Assembly (NCBI GenBank): GCA_002914845.1
Contig: JXTC01000065.1
Coordinates: 331,343-395,342 of the forward strand
Source: Trema orientale
Lineage: Eukaryota; Streptophyta; Magnoliopsida; Rosales; Cannabaceae
Length of the DNA: 64,000 nt
Reading direction: 5' to 3'
Shown here: piece by piece, positions 1-14,800 of the stretch
Numbering within the stretch: position 1 is the first letter of the stretch
Layout of the letters: every line of letters starts with the position of its first letter
Translations under genes and position numbers: made by a program
The notes under the pieces: model-generated
Told to the model about the DNA's origin: nothing
The model's database searches: none
The model's input: only the letters and a program-made list of their open reading frames with translations

Positions 1-3000
1 TCAAGACATTACTGGTAAGGTATTTAAGTGTAAAAGAATCCAAAGAGCACCTCATGATTCAATGGTTTCCATAAGACGTCAGTTCCCGCAGTCACAGCCA
101 TTTGACCAATGCAAACAACTAACAAGTCATCGACTTCCTTCACTGATGGCAGGTTGGGATGTTCTTCAAGAGAAATTGGTGGTTCTATAGTAAGCTGTGA
201 AACAACGGGTTTCAAAAGAACCTACAAACAAAAAATGCAAAACTGAATGAAAAAGAAAATAGCAAACAGGACCCAAGAATGTGGAAGAAAATTCTGATAA
301 CTCCATTTACTAATTGTTCAAAGGTTGGGCATTCAAGTAGACAATTTCTCAGCCAAGTAGATTACAGTGTTCAAATTGACATAGCAGACAAAGAAATGCA
401 AGCAGTGAGTTCCTTTTACTTTAGTAGATGATAGAATATCTGTATATTTATGTATGTAGATATACTATTAAGCATATAAAACAGAAAGCCACGTCCCACG
501 GAGCTGCTCCAAATATACACAATGTGTTGGGGTAAACACTCTGAGAAAGTGGTGTAAAACATAAATGTGACTGCTAAATATTCATTAGTATTAAATGAAC
601 ATAACACTCTGGGGAAAAACGCAAACATTGACTAACCTGAAAGTTTGAAGAGTCAAGGAACTTCAGGCTTCCGGTATCATAGAGGAAACATTTATGCAAT
701 GATGACAAAACCAAAGATCTCAGCTGCCAGTTTCCAAGTGATACACTGGTTTCTTCTTCTGTATTTTTTCCTACTAGAATCTTGGCTTTCTTCTTCTTTC
801 GTGTTAAACCAGAGGTATTTGCATCCCCAGCAACAGTCAGAAGACGAACACAGCCCTCAAGCAAGTATTTGAAGTAAGGAACAAACAGAGACCTGCAATT
901 GAAAACAACACCTGATTGGTTGTTACTTATTTCAGGAAAAGGATAATACAAAATGCCTTTTGGCATCTTCGTGGGGGTTAAAAATTTAATAGCTCAGAAC
1001 AATAACATATGATCCTCTACCATCAAATTTTACAACTGTTAAACTTTAACTTCCAAGCTTGTAATGCTTGGAAAGGCAAACATTTTTATTACAAAAAAAA
1101 TGTCCAAACTCTTAGCATGCAGCACAGCTACTCATGAGATACCAACTTACTTTCACACTATACTTCTAGTACACATTTTTTTGCATAATAGAAGCAGTAG
1201 TATCACTATCCTAGGGAGATTTGGACAGAGAGGAGGAAAAACAAGGGGACTGAGAATTTTAAAATAGAATATACCAGAAGATCAATGCCATAAACTTGGC
1301 GTGAATCTCAATCTAAGCTTAAAAAACAAAAAACCAAGCAAAAAAAAAAATGAACTAGAAGTGTGCACAACACACAACTAGAAAGCAAAGCTATTAAAAC
1401 TACGATCTATAAGCAACTAAAAGCATTAACCTAATCATAAAATCCAGGGTCGCAAAACATCAATTAAAAAGAGAAGCAAACTTTGAAAAATAACAGTGAA
1501 AACAAAAACTAATGCATTTTGACAAATTGAAGTGCATGAAGGAAGAACTGACTAACCTATGGTTCTCAGCAAGTATATTAACTAGACCATAGAATGATAT
1601 TGCTCTATCTATACTAGTGCTTCCTGCCCGTACACCATCTTCAATATCAGACTCTGCCCACTCAATACTCCGTATCAAAAGGGGCTTGAACATGGTCTCA
1701 GTGAGTTTCATTGTCAGAGCAATTACTGTATTGATAACACTTTTTTCTACAACATCAATATACTGAAGTGAAACTGGCCTTTGACGGCGTAGATCCAGAG
1801 CAAGCAAGCACAAGTCGAAAATCTTCACGTGGTAGCCACCAACAGATTGTCTATCCATTGCAACAATCAAGTTTTCCAACATCCCAAAATACACGGTCAA
1901 ACTTGAATCCCCAGACAAAACAGCATTTGAATAAATTTTCAGCAAAGGTGGCAAAGCAAGTCGAACCTGGACAAATTGATACAAGTGGAAATGACAAATG
2001 AATAACAATGATGAAAAATAGTTTGCGCAAGTCAAAGCTGTCAAGATTTAACAGGGCTTACAGGGATTTTTTCTGTTATTAATCCTCGTACTGTGTCAGC
2101 CTTCAATTTGATCTTATGATCAGATCCTGAAGCATAATCATGATTAAGCACCATAACTTTTATGATGTCTCCAAGGTACGGATTTAGGAAAGCCCCGAGA
2201 TTTTCCACAACAGCCTCCAGCCCAACAAGAACAGACAATATAATAGACTCTTTGGAAGTAGATAATGCAACCGGTGTGTCATTAATACTTTTTACAGCTT
2301 TAACATCTGAACATAAAGATATTTCACGTGATATCGTAATCAAGTTCTTCATAATACCAGGAAGGTCACCCAGTGCCCTTGGCCCAAGAACATTGACCAA
2401 AGCCCCAGTTGTCCGAAGGCAGCCAGAAGTGACAGCTAAGTTGTCTGAACTAATATTTTTGGTAACAGAGGCCAAACATTCACTGAAGATAGACCTATCG
2501 AAAGGAAACCTGTTGGCAAGAACTTCTAGAGCTGAAACGGCTGCCAGTTTCAAAGAATCCGAAACATCAGCAGAATCAACAATCTTAACAATTTCTAAAC
2601 ACAGTTTGTGGAATGATTCAAGAGCAGTCTCATCCATATCCTGCCATTGACCATGCAAACTTCGCTCCTTATGCCTTGATTTGACTCTGTCATTCTCCCT
2701 CACCATTTCACATAGAAATCCAAGAGCCTGCATAAAATTAAACTTAATTAACATGATGTGCCATCAATTGGGCATATGACTTAACAAGGGGCATGACAAG
2801 AATACAACAACGAAGTCATAAATATCAGACTTTTATATGCCTAATTGTAATTAGTACCAGTTACTGAGCATCTCCTATATGCAGAAGTAATAGCTACCTT
2901 TTTCCCCAAATTTTTATCTTCATGGCGAAGCAATCTAACAATGCCCTCAAAGTATGCTGATGGAAGCATGAGTGACGTAATAATCCTCAAGACAGCACGG

Positions 3001-6000
3001 ATGCAATCCTTTAACTCTTTCCTTATAACAGCAGGGACAGTCATTTGCTTCCTTCTAGCGTCTACAAGTTGAAACAAAAAGCCAACCTGCTCCATGAGAT
3101 CTTCAAGCAAAGCCTGTAAAGTTTAAATGTAGTACAATTTATGAGAAATTTTGTTGCAAGCACTCTATGACAATTAACAATACAAACACTATTTTACACA
3201 AATTCTCAACCTGAATGTTTTCCGTATCTTCTTCAGATTCTAACTTTAATGTAAACTCAGGATCCTGCAATTTATGCTGAGTAAATTGGATCACAAACAG
3301 CAATTCCAAAAACAGCTCCTGGCGCAGACTACCCATTCCTACTTGTCGGAGCAGCATAACAAGAGAGGGAAGCCATATCAAGCATGAATATTGCTCACAT
3401 ATTTGCACTGCAAAGGCATACTCCCACTCTCTCTTTGTAGAAGATATGGAGATATCTGCACCACTCTTATTATCAACTAGCGAACGGAAAAGAAGAACAA
3501 GCAATGAAGCCAAGCTATTAGACTCTCCCAAAGTCCTGTACACAAGCATGTCTAGATCAAGTACAAGCCAAAAAAAAAAAAAAAACCAACAACAACAACA
3601 AGATATCTATAACAATTAAACACGAGTAAACAGTACCTTAATAAATATACCACCATCGACAGCCTTCTATGCTCGGCAACTTCTGGCAACACACTTACAA
3701 AAATCTGGAGGACAAAGAAAGCAAACAATTCAGTAGTTGACTTACAAGTACTCCAAGTGGTAAATAAAAAATGCCCACCACCAAATCAAATAATAAATAA
3801 ATTACCTGCAGAAGTGTGTCCATGTTTCTTGTTCTTTGCAGCCAATATGGAACAACGGTAGATATAACATCCTCAAACACATGCTGTGAATGGCTGTCTA
3901 TCTACTCAAGATGAAAATCACAATATAAGCATTAAACTACCATATCAGATAATGAGGATGTTAACTGTATATTTATCTAATTAAAACATTTTTCCTACAT
4001 AACCGGATATTGAAACTATATAGATAAATCCAACAAAATTCACAAATTCACACATACTAATTTGTTTAGATCCCAAATAAAGCACCACAAGTCGAACCAA
4101 CAAGACAGATCACATTTTTGGTAATTAATACAACTCAAAGTTCAGTAAAGCAAAGGGTTATATCATCAAACCTGTCTGACCGCTGATTCCCCAATTACGG
4201 TAAAAATTTCCTCTATGTGCTCCAAAACTTTCTCGGGTGTGATTTTTGTAATAGAGGTTATCAGTGAAAATACATGGTTCCGAGTGGCCCCATCCTTTGC
4301 AGAGCGGGCACACACAACCAAAACTTTGATGTTTATCTCATTTACTACGTCTTCCTGCCATTAAACAATAAGTACCAAAAAAAAAAAGGGCAAAGACGAG
4401 ATAAAAACAAGAACCAGAGGAGAGGGAACAAATAGGACCTACAAGTAACATCTCCAACTCCACAAGATGAGTAACATACCTTTAGTGGCAGACAATTAAT
4501 GAGTGAAGTACTAATATCTTCCAGGATTATTAGCAGTGTCTGTTGGATGTAACTAACTGTTGCCTCAGTGGTTTGACAAACATCAGATGAAACTGGGATC
4601 AAGTTTTCATCAGGGATAAGAAGATTGTGAACCCACTCATCCGAAAAAGTTTTGCCGATAAGCTTAAATAAAGGCCCCAAGAGCAAATCTCTGATGATCA
4701 AATTCAAGTTGATTACTATAAGAAAATGTCACAACTCACTTAAAACATGGACAATTCAGAAGTTCCAACTTCAATTTGTTAAAACAAAAGATTTTTCTTC
4801 TGTAAAAATAGACATTTAAAGAAGAAAACCTGTCAGCTATATCTTTCTTCAATAGCAAAATGTCAAGAAGGGAGCTGAGAAAAGAGATTGCATTTTCTGC
4901 TTCATAAATTCCATCATCAGGAAGATTGGACTTGTGACTCTCAGCTAATTTCCTTTTTTTCTTCCCATACGCTGAAGTAATCACGGGGCCTTTACTCTCG
5001 AATACACGATCAAGCATCTGAACAACAATCGACCAAGTAATCTGATACAAATAAAGGTGTTTGATCAGTCTGGATTGATTCAATAAAACTGAGAGCAACA
5101 AGTACAAACTTCACAATGATGTATAATGTTTTTAAAATAAAAAATCATGTCCAGATATATTTGCATTCCTAGAAGCATTCAAGGAACATAGATAGTCATT
5201 AAACGAATTAAATGACACAACTGCTAAAGATCTATTGAATCTTGAAAAACAACTGAGAATTGTTTCGGAGATAACAAGTGTTCGCATATGCTTATGAAAA
5301 TAGTAGTGTTGGGTCCATTTCTTATCGGCTAAAGATCTGAAAAGAGAATCAATTACTTAACATGGCGTTGGAGCATAAGGTTGTTCTCCCCTTCAGGTTA
5401 CTAATCTTCAATTTTTGGTTTATCTCTTCAGTTACATATATGGCCTCTATTTAGTTTATGTAATTTCTGCACATTCAAGGCCCATAATTAATTAATGTCA
5501 AACTGAGATGGTGAGTGGGGAGAATTTTAGTACATTTTGGCTTCGCATGAGCAATGACATGCACTAAAACCATTTTCTAAATTTAGATCAGTTGGTTACT
5601 TAAAAAATAATATAAGACTAAGCAACAAAAGAGAGAAGAACAAACATTTAAGCGCAGCAAGGCCTCTCTGGTAGCATTTTGTATATCACCATTTGCATTC
5701 CGAAACAAAATCACAAGTTCACGAAACAGAAGTTCCTGCTAACACAAAAATTAAACATGATTTCAGCCCTACCATTTCTGTCCAAGGTCTCGATGTAAAA
5801 AAAAATAATAATAAAGAAGACTAGGAAAAAAGAAATTAGTACATCTAAGTAGTGGCACAATGATTATATTAAGTGCCTAAACATAGAAAATCAATGCACT
5901 TAGCTAGGGAGTAGGGAGGATTACGGATGTTTCATCTAACATTTTGCATGTGAAGGAAAGCACTAAGGCTCCGTTTGGAACCCGGATTTTGAAGAGAAAA

Positions 6001-8805
6001 AAAATTACAAGGGAAAAGTCATAGAAAAAGAAAGAGGAAAATACTTTTCTCAAAAGTTTTTAGAACTTTTTTTGACACTTTCGGTTATACTAAGTAATGC
6101 GTCAAAGTTTCATAGACTTAAAAATTGACATCAAATCAAATTCACTTTTCTTGAAAAAAAATTCTAACATTTTTTGTTTCAATCCAAACAAAAGAAAATG
6201 AAATCTTTTGAAAAAAAAATTCCTTCCCTCCAAAAATCCAAGTTCCAAGCGAAGCCTAAAGGAAAAAGCTGACTTTACAAGAAAAATGCAAGAATCACTT
6301 GGAACACACAGTTAACAATCAAGCATAAAATAAAACATCTAGTCTGTAAGGTAATCTGGTAAAACAGCAGTTCATATGAGACGCACAAAAATGGAAAACT
6401 CATTCATAATAATAGTTTTGGTCAAACTAAATACAATTTGTCTGGAAAGTGCTTTCAGTATCAAAGTCATTGGAGGTAAAGAAACTTAAAAAATTCAATT
6501 CTTATTCAAAGCAGTTATTAACTTTTCCTAAATAGATTACTTACGAGCATTACAATTTAAAACAAGATTTGAACATAGCCTGTATAGGCAGATATAGAAC
6601 GACAGAAACCAAATGACATGAATAAATCTTCCACTTAGGAAAATTAATATGCATTGCCAGGATTCATAAAAAATGAAAATAAAGTTTCACGATGACATCA
6701 TGTTTATACCTTCAACGTTAGTAAACCTTTTAGAAGTGGATACCTAAATTTAAAATTATTTTCATCTTCCAGAATATTAGATAATCAAAATAGCATGCTT
6801 CTAATACATTAAATATCTTCCACACAATTGCAAACTATATCAAAGAAAGAAAAACGACAATGGAATATTTTATAATGGGAGCTTTTAAGCATCAATGTGC
6901 ACTGAAAGTTCTCTTATTCCTTTTTAAACATTTAGGGACAAACAAACAGTCTATCATATTCATGAACATTAATTGGATGACACATCTCAATGACATGTCA
7001 TACACCAGTAACGCCACAAGCCCACACATCCTGTTACCATGTGAAGTTCAGTCATATTATTTCCAAAAAAGAAATAATTTGCAATCACATTTGTGAACAA
7101 AGATACCTGCATTTCAATCTTCAATCCGCTGTAGATTTGATCATTAAGCTTTCGCAAGACAGTTATACAAGGCCGTACAAAAGCTGGGTCTTCAACAGCC
7201 ATGGAATCCAACTGAAAGAACAAACCATCCAGAGAATACATAAATCAAAGATAAAATGTGTTGCACCAAAGATTTTTTTTTCATGGTTAGAACCGTTTTT
7301 TTTAATAATAGTTGCACCAACGATGTTGATGCACAGTAATACTATGTTTGAAAAATAAATGCAAATTTCAACAATTACTTACTCGCAAAGCCTTAAACAA
7401 ATGATCTTCAAGAAAAGGGCCATCAAATGAAGGGGACATAGCACAGTTCTAGCACAAGCAGAAGGATAACAGATTATCAGTTAGTATTAGGATGTGCTAT
7501 GATATGAAATATGCATAAAGCAACCATTCAGGAGATCTATCAACTTACCTCCAGTAAAAGGCATAGGATCTCAACCTCAATGGTTGACAACTTCTGGCTG
7601 GACGTATCCGGTTCACAGTAATATTTACTGCGTCTTCTTAAAAGTTCAGATAAGAATGACTCTATTTCTTTTACGCGTATAACAGTATTGCCTACTCCTT
7701 TGAACAAAGACATAATCATAAGCTGCCAGAACAGAATGCCAAAGTCAACCATCGACAAAAAATACCTTTGAGTACATGGTAATGATGAATAAAAAGGCAC
7801 ACCTATATGTTTGCCCAAAAAAAAAAGGCACAACTATATGTTTGAACCAAAAAATAAAAAATAAAATAAGAGCAAGAAAAATCAATTTGCAACTAGTAAC
7901 AAAATGCAATGTGAGAATTAAAGAGCAGTGACCATAGAGCTAACCTTTGCATAATCAGAAAGCTTTAAAGCAGAACCCAAAATGAAAGCAAGAATCTTTT
8001 CCCTGGTAGATTGATCAAACCTGCACAAGAGGAAGACATAAAATTATAGTTATCGATATACACAGAAGGTAATAAAAATTCTGGAGACTTGAAGAGTACT
8101 TTTTATCCAGTACCCTTAAGATAATTACGAAAATGTCAAGTTCTTAACTTACAGGCAAAAGTTTTCAAAGTGGTATAAAGAAAAATATGGATTACAAGAA
8201 TGGAACAAGAAGAAGCTAGTGAAGGTGGAGTAAAACTTGGTTCATACAACTGGCCATCTCATGATTTGCAGATCAGCAATATACAGGGATAACAGATCCT
8301 TATTTCTTAGCTATTCCAATTGGATAAAAAATAGACGAAAAGAAGATTTATTATCATCAACTAGACGGAGACAATAAGAAGAATAGATAAATACCTATGC
8401 TCAATATTCTTTGGTACCAACAAGCTATTGCAGGATGAGCTAAGCAAAGATGCCATGAGTGAAGGAAGAAATTTTCTGTCAGACAAAATTAGCCTCTTTT
8501 GCTGAACGAGTAAGTCCAAAAGTTTATCAAGAAAGTGACTCCAAATTGCTTGGTGTCCTGGCAGTTAAAACAGAATTAGTATCACACTATTGAAGTATAA
8601 TTCAAGAAACAGATAAGACAACAGAAAGTATGTCCTACCATTTTTCTTGCTAGAACAATCAATATGAGCCCATAGTGCGCGTAGCCCTTCCACACAGTTC
8701 ATAGCTGCAGTTCTTACGTCCTAGAAGAGAGAGAAATAACAATGGTAGATCCCAGAAACCCATACCATGTTAGTAAATAGCAAACCGCAAATTAGTTCAG
8801 TACTT

Positions 8806-8846
<41 letters not shown>

Positions 8847-11800
8847 TCTATAGAAGTAAAAAAAAAAACTTTATTATTTCACCTGCCGCTTAGACATCAA
8901 CTGTCCTAAATAAATAAATAAATCCAACACATTTTGGATGCATGAAAGAAACTTCTTTCATTTACTCAAAATGAATATTCATTTGGAATATTGATTATAC
9001 GTGTTTAGTATTTTATAACCAATTTTAATATCTAGCATTCCTTTTTTGAGTAAAATAAGACTCAAATAAAGATATAAAGTCTTAAAGATAAATGTTCAAT
9101 ACCCTATACAGGAAGAAGTATGTCTAATACTAACAATTATTAAAAACAAAAAAACAAAAACAAAAAACACGCACACACTCATGGTGAAATGCATACAACT
9201 CATTATCCCATGTTTAAAATTCTGAAAGTTTAACACATTGAAGCCCAAACTCAGTGTCAACAAACGGAAATGATGTTTTTATTAATTGAAAAATAGAATA
9301 GATTATAACTGCCTTGCACATTTGAGAAGGTTAAAAACGAACACTCTATTATGTGCAAAACATAAAAAACAAAGCCAGCTGTGCAGAGAATAACAAAAAA
9401 CCAAATGGATACCTGGTTACAGCTAGATAGTGGGACAAGAATGGCAGGGAACTCAGCAAGAAGTTGACTGCAAACCTGCAGCCTTACTTCTGACTGAAAA
9501 CAAAGATATGCGAAACAGTAGAGACTCTCAACTTGAACAGCAATAGGAACATCTGCAACATAGGATGGCCCGCTTAAGTTTATGTCCATTGTCTGTGCAA
9601 GAGAGTCATCTAACAAAACGGTTCTAAAGCTAACCAATAATGCAAAGCAGATCAATCTTAAAACATAAGTCAAGAAAAAAAATGCACAAAAGTAAATAAC
9701 TAAATAGCAAAAAACTTAAATGCATATTTTTACTTTGAATGAAACATAAATATGAATAAATGACACTGGAAGAACATTATAAATAGCACTTGAAACAGAG
9801 AAGCCAGGGTAAACACCTTGTTCCGTGAAAAACCTGCACAAAAAATGGAGAGTAGAGGCCTTGCATTTGGTAACAAGGTAAAGACGATGCTCCTTGAAAA
9901 CATGATTAAACTGAGAGACGGAGAAAAACACAAATAGGTCCTCAAGCCAGCTAAACCACTTCTTGTTATCATCCTGCAACCATTAGAATCACATATACAT
10001 ATAAACATATCTCTGTGAAGAAGTCAAAAACAGGACTAGTTACAACCACTACAGCCGTAAGTATTTACAATGGGTCTTTTAAACCCGAAAAACTGAATGT
10101 TGGAAAGAGTATCACTAACCCATAAGACTTCTACAGGCACTGACGATTTAAATGCCTCTAGTAACCTCCAAAAGGTACAAATTATAACATTTGCATTCAA
10201 TGCTCTAAAGTTGAAGTCAGAGAGCTGATCCAGGAACTTTCTGCAATCCCAATTTAGCATGTCTATCTTGAACTGCAATAAATAGATAACCCAAGAAATA
10301 AGGCTTATCAAAATCAATGTTTTGAAAGTTTTTCTAGTTTAAAGTAGTTGAGAACATTCTATGCTTTCCAACACGAGTATAAGATAAGATATCTGATTAA
10401 CCAAATGGTGTCCTTTCATACCTCTTTAAAAGAGGCATCACCCAAATTTTTGAATGCTTCCCATTCAGTCTTCAGTATTGGATAGCTGGCTTCCAATAAT
10501 GCAACAAATTGACCAGATTCTGACATACAAAAAAAAAAATTAGAATCGCGTCATTTTACTAAAAATATAAGAATAAGAGTGAAGGACAAGAAAAACTCAA
10601 ATTCTTTCTCCAATATGCAAATATCCGCACTTGAAAGACAAGAAAATCAATTTTTAGAATGCTAGATGACATACTATCAAAATTAACCTTCCAACCTTAT
10701 AAAGATAGGCCCTTATTCTCATATCCAACATCTTAGAAAAACCAATACCCCTAAAGAAATTGCATATCATTCCATAGGCCAACTACCAAAGGAACAACCC
10801 AATCTGGAAAATATTTTGTGATAATATCGTCAGAATTGATCCCCACAACTACATTCATTCTCGTATTAAATGTTAAACTGAAATGAGACCAAAAATAAAA
10901 AAATAAAAAATAAAAATCAAACAAACAAAAAATAAATCCAAAATCAGGAATAGGCTCAAAAACTGTGCTCATTCCCTTCCCCAAAACAAAGAGGTTGAGA
11001 ACCATTTGAGAACCGTAAATGGAAAAATTCAATTTTATCAACAAGCCCATCCAAAACCCTTTTTTTTTTTTTTTTTGTGCTTCATGCAAAATTACTACAT
11101 CTAGATTTGTTTCTTCCAACAATTCCCATATCGTTTTTTGTTTAATCACCAAATTGAACGTCATATTGTTCTAACTGATTTTCATTGGCAACTTGTCTCT
11201 CACCAGTTCACCACTAACCACATTACTCAACTTTAGTATCAATAATAGTTGACCTCGCATCTCGAAATTTCCAAGTTCTCTCAACCCTTGTAAATCTTTT
11301 CTCCTATAGTCCATTTCCAAATTCATAGTCTCTTTTTCTATTTGACAGGAACCAAAGAGACCTAAAAGTTACATTGGCAGAACCCTTAGAACCTCCCATG
11401 TTATTTCGAGTTCACACTCTTCCAAAATCAGAAGTCATGGAAGAAATTAACCGAGTAACACTCTCTGATTGTGCCAAACTTCATTGACAGATAAAATCCC
11501 TAAAATGGTTCAGGACAGGTACTCTACACTTCAAGTGGTTCTCACATTCATTTCCAAACAAAGATATATATATATAAATAAATATATATATATATATATA
11601 TGCAAAAAGAGAGAGAAAGACAATAACCACCACCCACCCACCCAAAAAACAAAACAAAACTAAAGTTGCAACATTCACAATAAACCAAAAAAGCTAAAAG
11701 CAAGGCTAATGTTAATCAAAAACAAGAAGTACGTAATTGTGGTTGAGAAGAGGAAAAAGAAACATACTATTTTTCTGCATTAAAAATGCCTGCATAAGAA

Positions 11801-14800
11801 CCAACAAGAAAAGTGTCTTCGATGACTCAAAATCTTTACAATTCTGGGTAATTGAAGCAATATATCTTTCAGGGTTCACTGAGAATCTTTCTGCCAGACA
11901 AGTAATAGTGTCTAGATTTATTGATGATATGCTTCCTGGTTGCAGCATCTGCATGTGCATTCCACAAACACAACTTAGAAGTCACAAATTACATCACCAA
12001 GCATACGAAGCAACTATATGACAAGTAAAAAAATAACGAAAACAAAATACGACAGAAATATGAAAGCTATACTTCCATGATAAATTAAACAAATTTTTTA
12101 AAATACCAATTCTGTACTTGAGCTACTAGGAAGATTCTCAAAAAGTGGCCATTTCTCAAAAAGTGGCCATTTCAAATTCTTGGCCAATTCCAGCGCTTTC
12201 AAATTTAACCTCTGTGTCTGGAGTAACATTCAATAAAATAAAATGTGTAAGACAAATAAAACAAAACCAGTCCTGGTCCAATAATGTAAAAGAAGTAAAC
12301 TGAAGCTAAGGTATGGCCAAAAGAAAACAACCTTTGGCAGAATTAGAAGTAAAGGACAGATCATGCCTGCAAGCATATTCAAATTATCTGCATGATCATG
12401 AGATATAAAGTCTGCTTTCTTCAGGCAACAAAGAGCAACATCACTTGCTAGACTAGTGTTCTCTGATGAACCTTCGAGCAGAAATGGAGAGAAAATAGAA
12501 ATAGGTCATTGCAAATTAGATAGTGTTCTATATCAAAAGTCTGCTGGAGAAAGCATGAAAAACTCACTGACTAAACCAGGAAAAAGTAAGAGAATGACTT
12601 TCATGCCAAGGAATTCGTTACGTAAAAAACTCACTTGAATTACAGATAGCAATGCACCGCTTAAGCACGTTACTCAATGCTTCAAGAAGCTCAGAATAAT
12701 TTAAGATATCAGTTAAACCATCAAGAGAGACAGCTGCCTCAACAACAGTAAGATCGTCATCATGAAGTTGTCGCAATATAGCATCTTGAACAGATGAAAA
12801 ACCCTGCTCCAGAGGAGAATGAGAAAACATCAGCAAAAACAAGAAGACAGAAAAATTTATCCAAAAGCTAGAGACGGTGTGGAACCTCCGAGATTCAAAT
12901 ACATTGTTGCCAACCCAGTAAATCCACCAATAAATGATGGTTCACCAACACTGGACTTGTTCTCCTGCTACTAAAATTGACTAAAGGTGAAAGCTAATTG
13001 CAGTACGAGCACTCTAGCATATATACAAAGAATGAAAACAATTAACTTCACTAAATACAACCTGTGGATCACTAGCCTTGGCCTTCAGGATACTAGTTGT
13101 GCTTAAACCAGATAGCACCGCACGCCGCACATCAGCCTAAAACATGAAGTTCAAAGAAAAAGAATGCCCACATGAGACGTGCAACATTAGAAACATATTC
13201 TATACACGAAGCTATTAATAAATTTTAATACCTTCGGGTGATGCAGTGCAAAAATAAGTTTAGAATGAGAGAGGGTAGCTTGTGACATATCCAAATTTCC
13301 ATCCAAAATCTTGCACAAAATATCATATACCGAGTCCCCTTTCTTGGATTGGACATTTTTCTCCTGCCAAAGCAAAAGATGTAGAATTGAAAAAACCATG
13401 CAAAACAAGAGAGATGAGGGAGGAAACAAATAGATTGAACACATACTTCGAGAAATTTGTGAACCGCTCCTTGTAGTTCGGATGGATAACACTTATTAAG
13501 AGTAGATAAAAAATTTTCCACCCAGTTTCCTATTTATCAGGAAAGACAATAGCAGCAAATAAGAAACCTATAGAAAATAAAAGTCTATAAACACAAGCAA
13601 AGAAAAGACGAGAGACAGTGCAAGACTGTTTCAGAAATAACCAAATTGGCCTAATTCTCTTTCTTATAAATACATCCAGAAGTCCCCCAAACCCATTTGG
13701 AGGGCTCAAGTTCAAAACTGGAGTGGTTCCTACTAAAGTACCTGATACAGATGATGTCAAATTGCTAATTTTCTGTGAAGTTCTCAAGCAATAAGATAGG
13801 ACCTTAGCAACCACATGTTGAACAAAATTCTTTACAGGAACTACCTCCAAGATCGAGATCAAAACACGCTGAGATGATTCATTGGAAAAACTGCAAACGA
13901 AAAGATTAATACGATGAAAAGTAGATACGATGACAGTAAAACAAACAATTTTTTCCCTCACCTGAAGTCAACCAGAGAATCCAAAAGCACAGAGAGGAAC
14001 TTATCAATATTGAACTCATTAAACAGTTCCAAAATAATCCCAGCTAAATCCCTACAGTTTAAAGCATGAAATACACTTAGAAAATTGAAAATACAGATAA
14101 ATAACCGACGTATTAAAAAGTGAAACGGTTTGAATATGCCTAAGAAATCAACATTACCGAATTTCCACAAGAATCTCCAAGGCCTTCTGTGGGACTGTAT
14201 CAACAGATTGCAGCTGAAGATGTCATGCAAACAAAAGGTAGCAAAAAATCAAGAAATTGAATATTCACAAAAAATTATTATACAAGCTAGTCAAATACCA
14301 CGAGCAGGTACACGTGGTCACTATTATAAGCAGATTCCTGGACATACAGGGCCACTGAGCATCTATAACACACCCACCCTTCATCACGACGAAGATCTTC
14401 TATTGCAAGGGGAAAAAATATATACACGTATACATGCCCCGTAATAGTAGTACAGTACAACAGAGATGTTACCTTCCAAGCGATATATTCCTCAAATAGA
14501 AATATTGATACTTACAAAAGGCAAACATAAATGCTTATCTATATCGAGTTCTACAGGGTTTTCATCTGGCATACTTATTATTTTCTCTCAGCCAGTCCTC
14601 TGCCAAGTTACAGTTTATGTCGTAACTTAAACAATCAATCCTTCTACGATCAATCAATTTTTCTACTCGTGTTATCTTCTTTTTCTTCCATTAACTATTT
14701 TTCGCTCCACTAACTTGAATGAACCAAATCTTTTATGCTAGTACACAAACTCATATTATTACATAAAAAGAATTTGAAGATGATATTAAAAGAAGAACTC

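Noticed and set aside
2162-2650. A 162-codon open frame on the plus strand
   Set aside because: It lies wholly opposite a large UTP10 exon (2062-2727) whose minus-strand translation matches the family and keeps phase with neighbouring exons. It is an antisense shadow.
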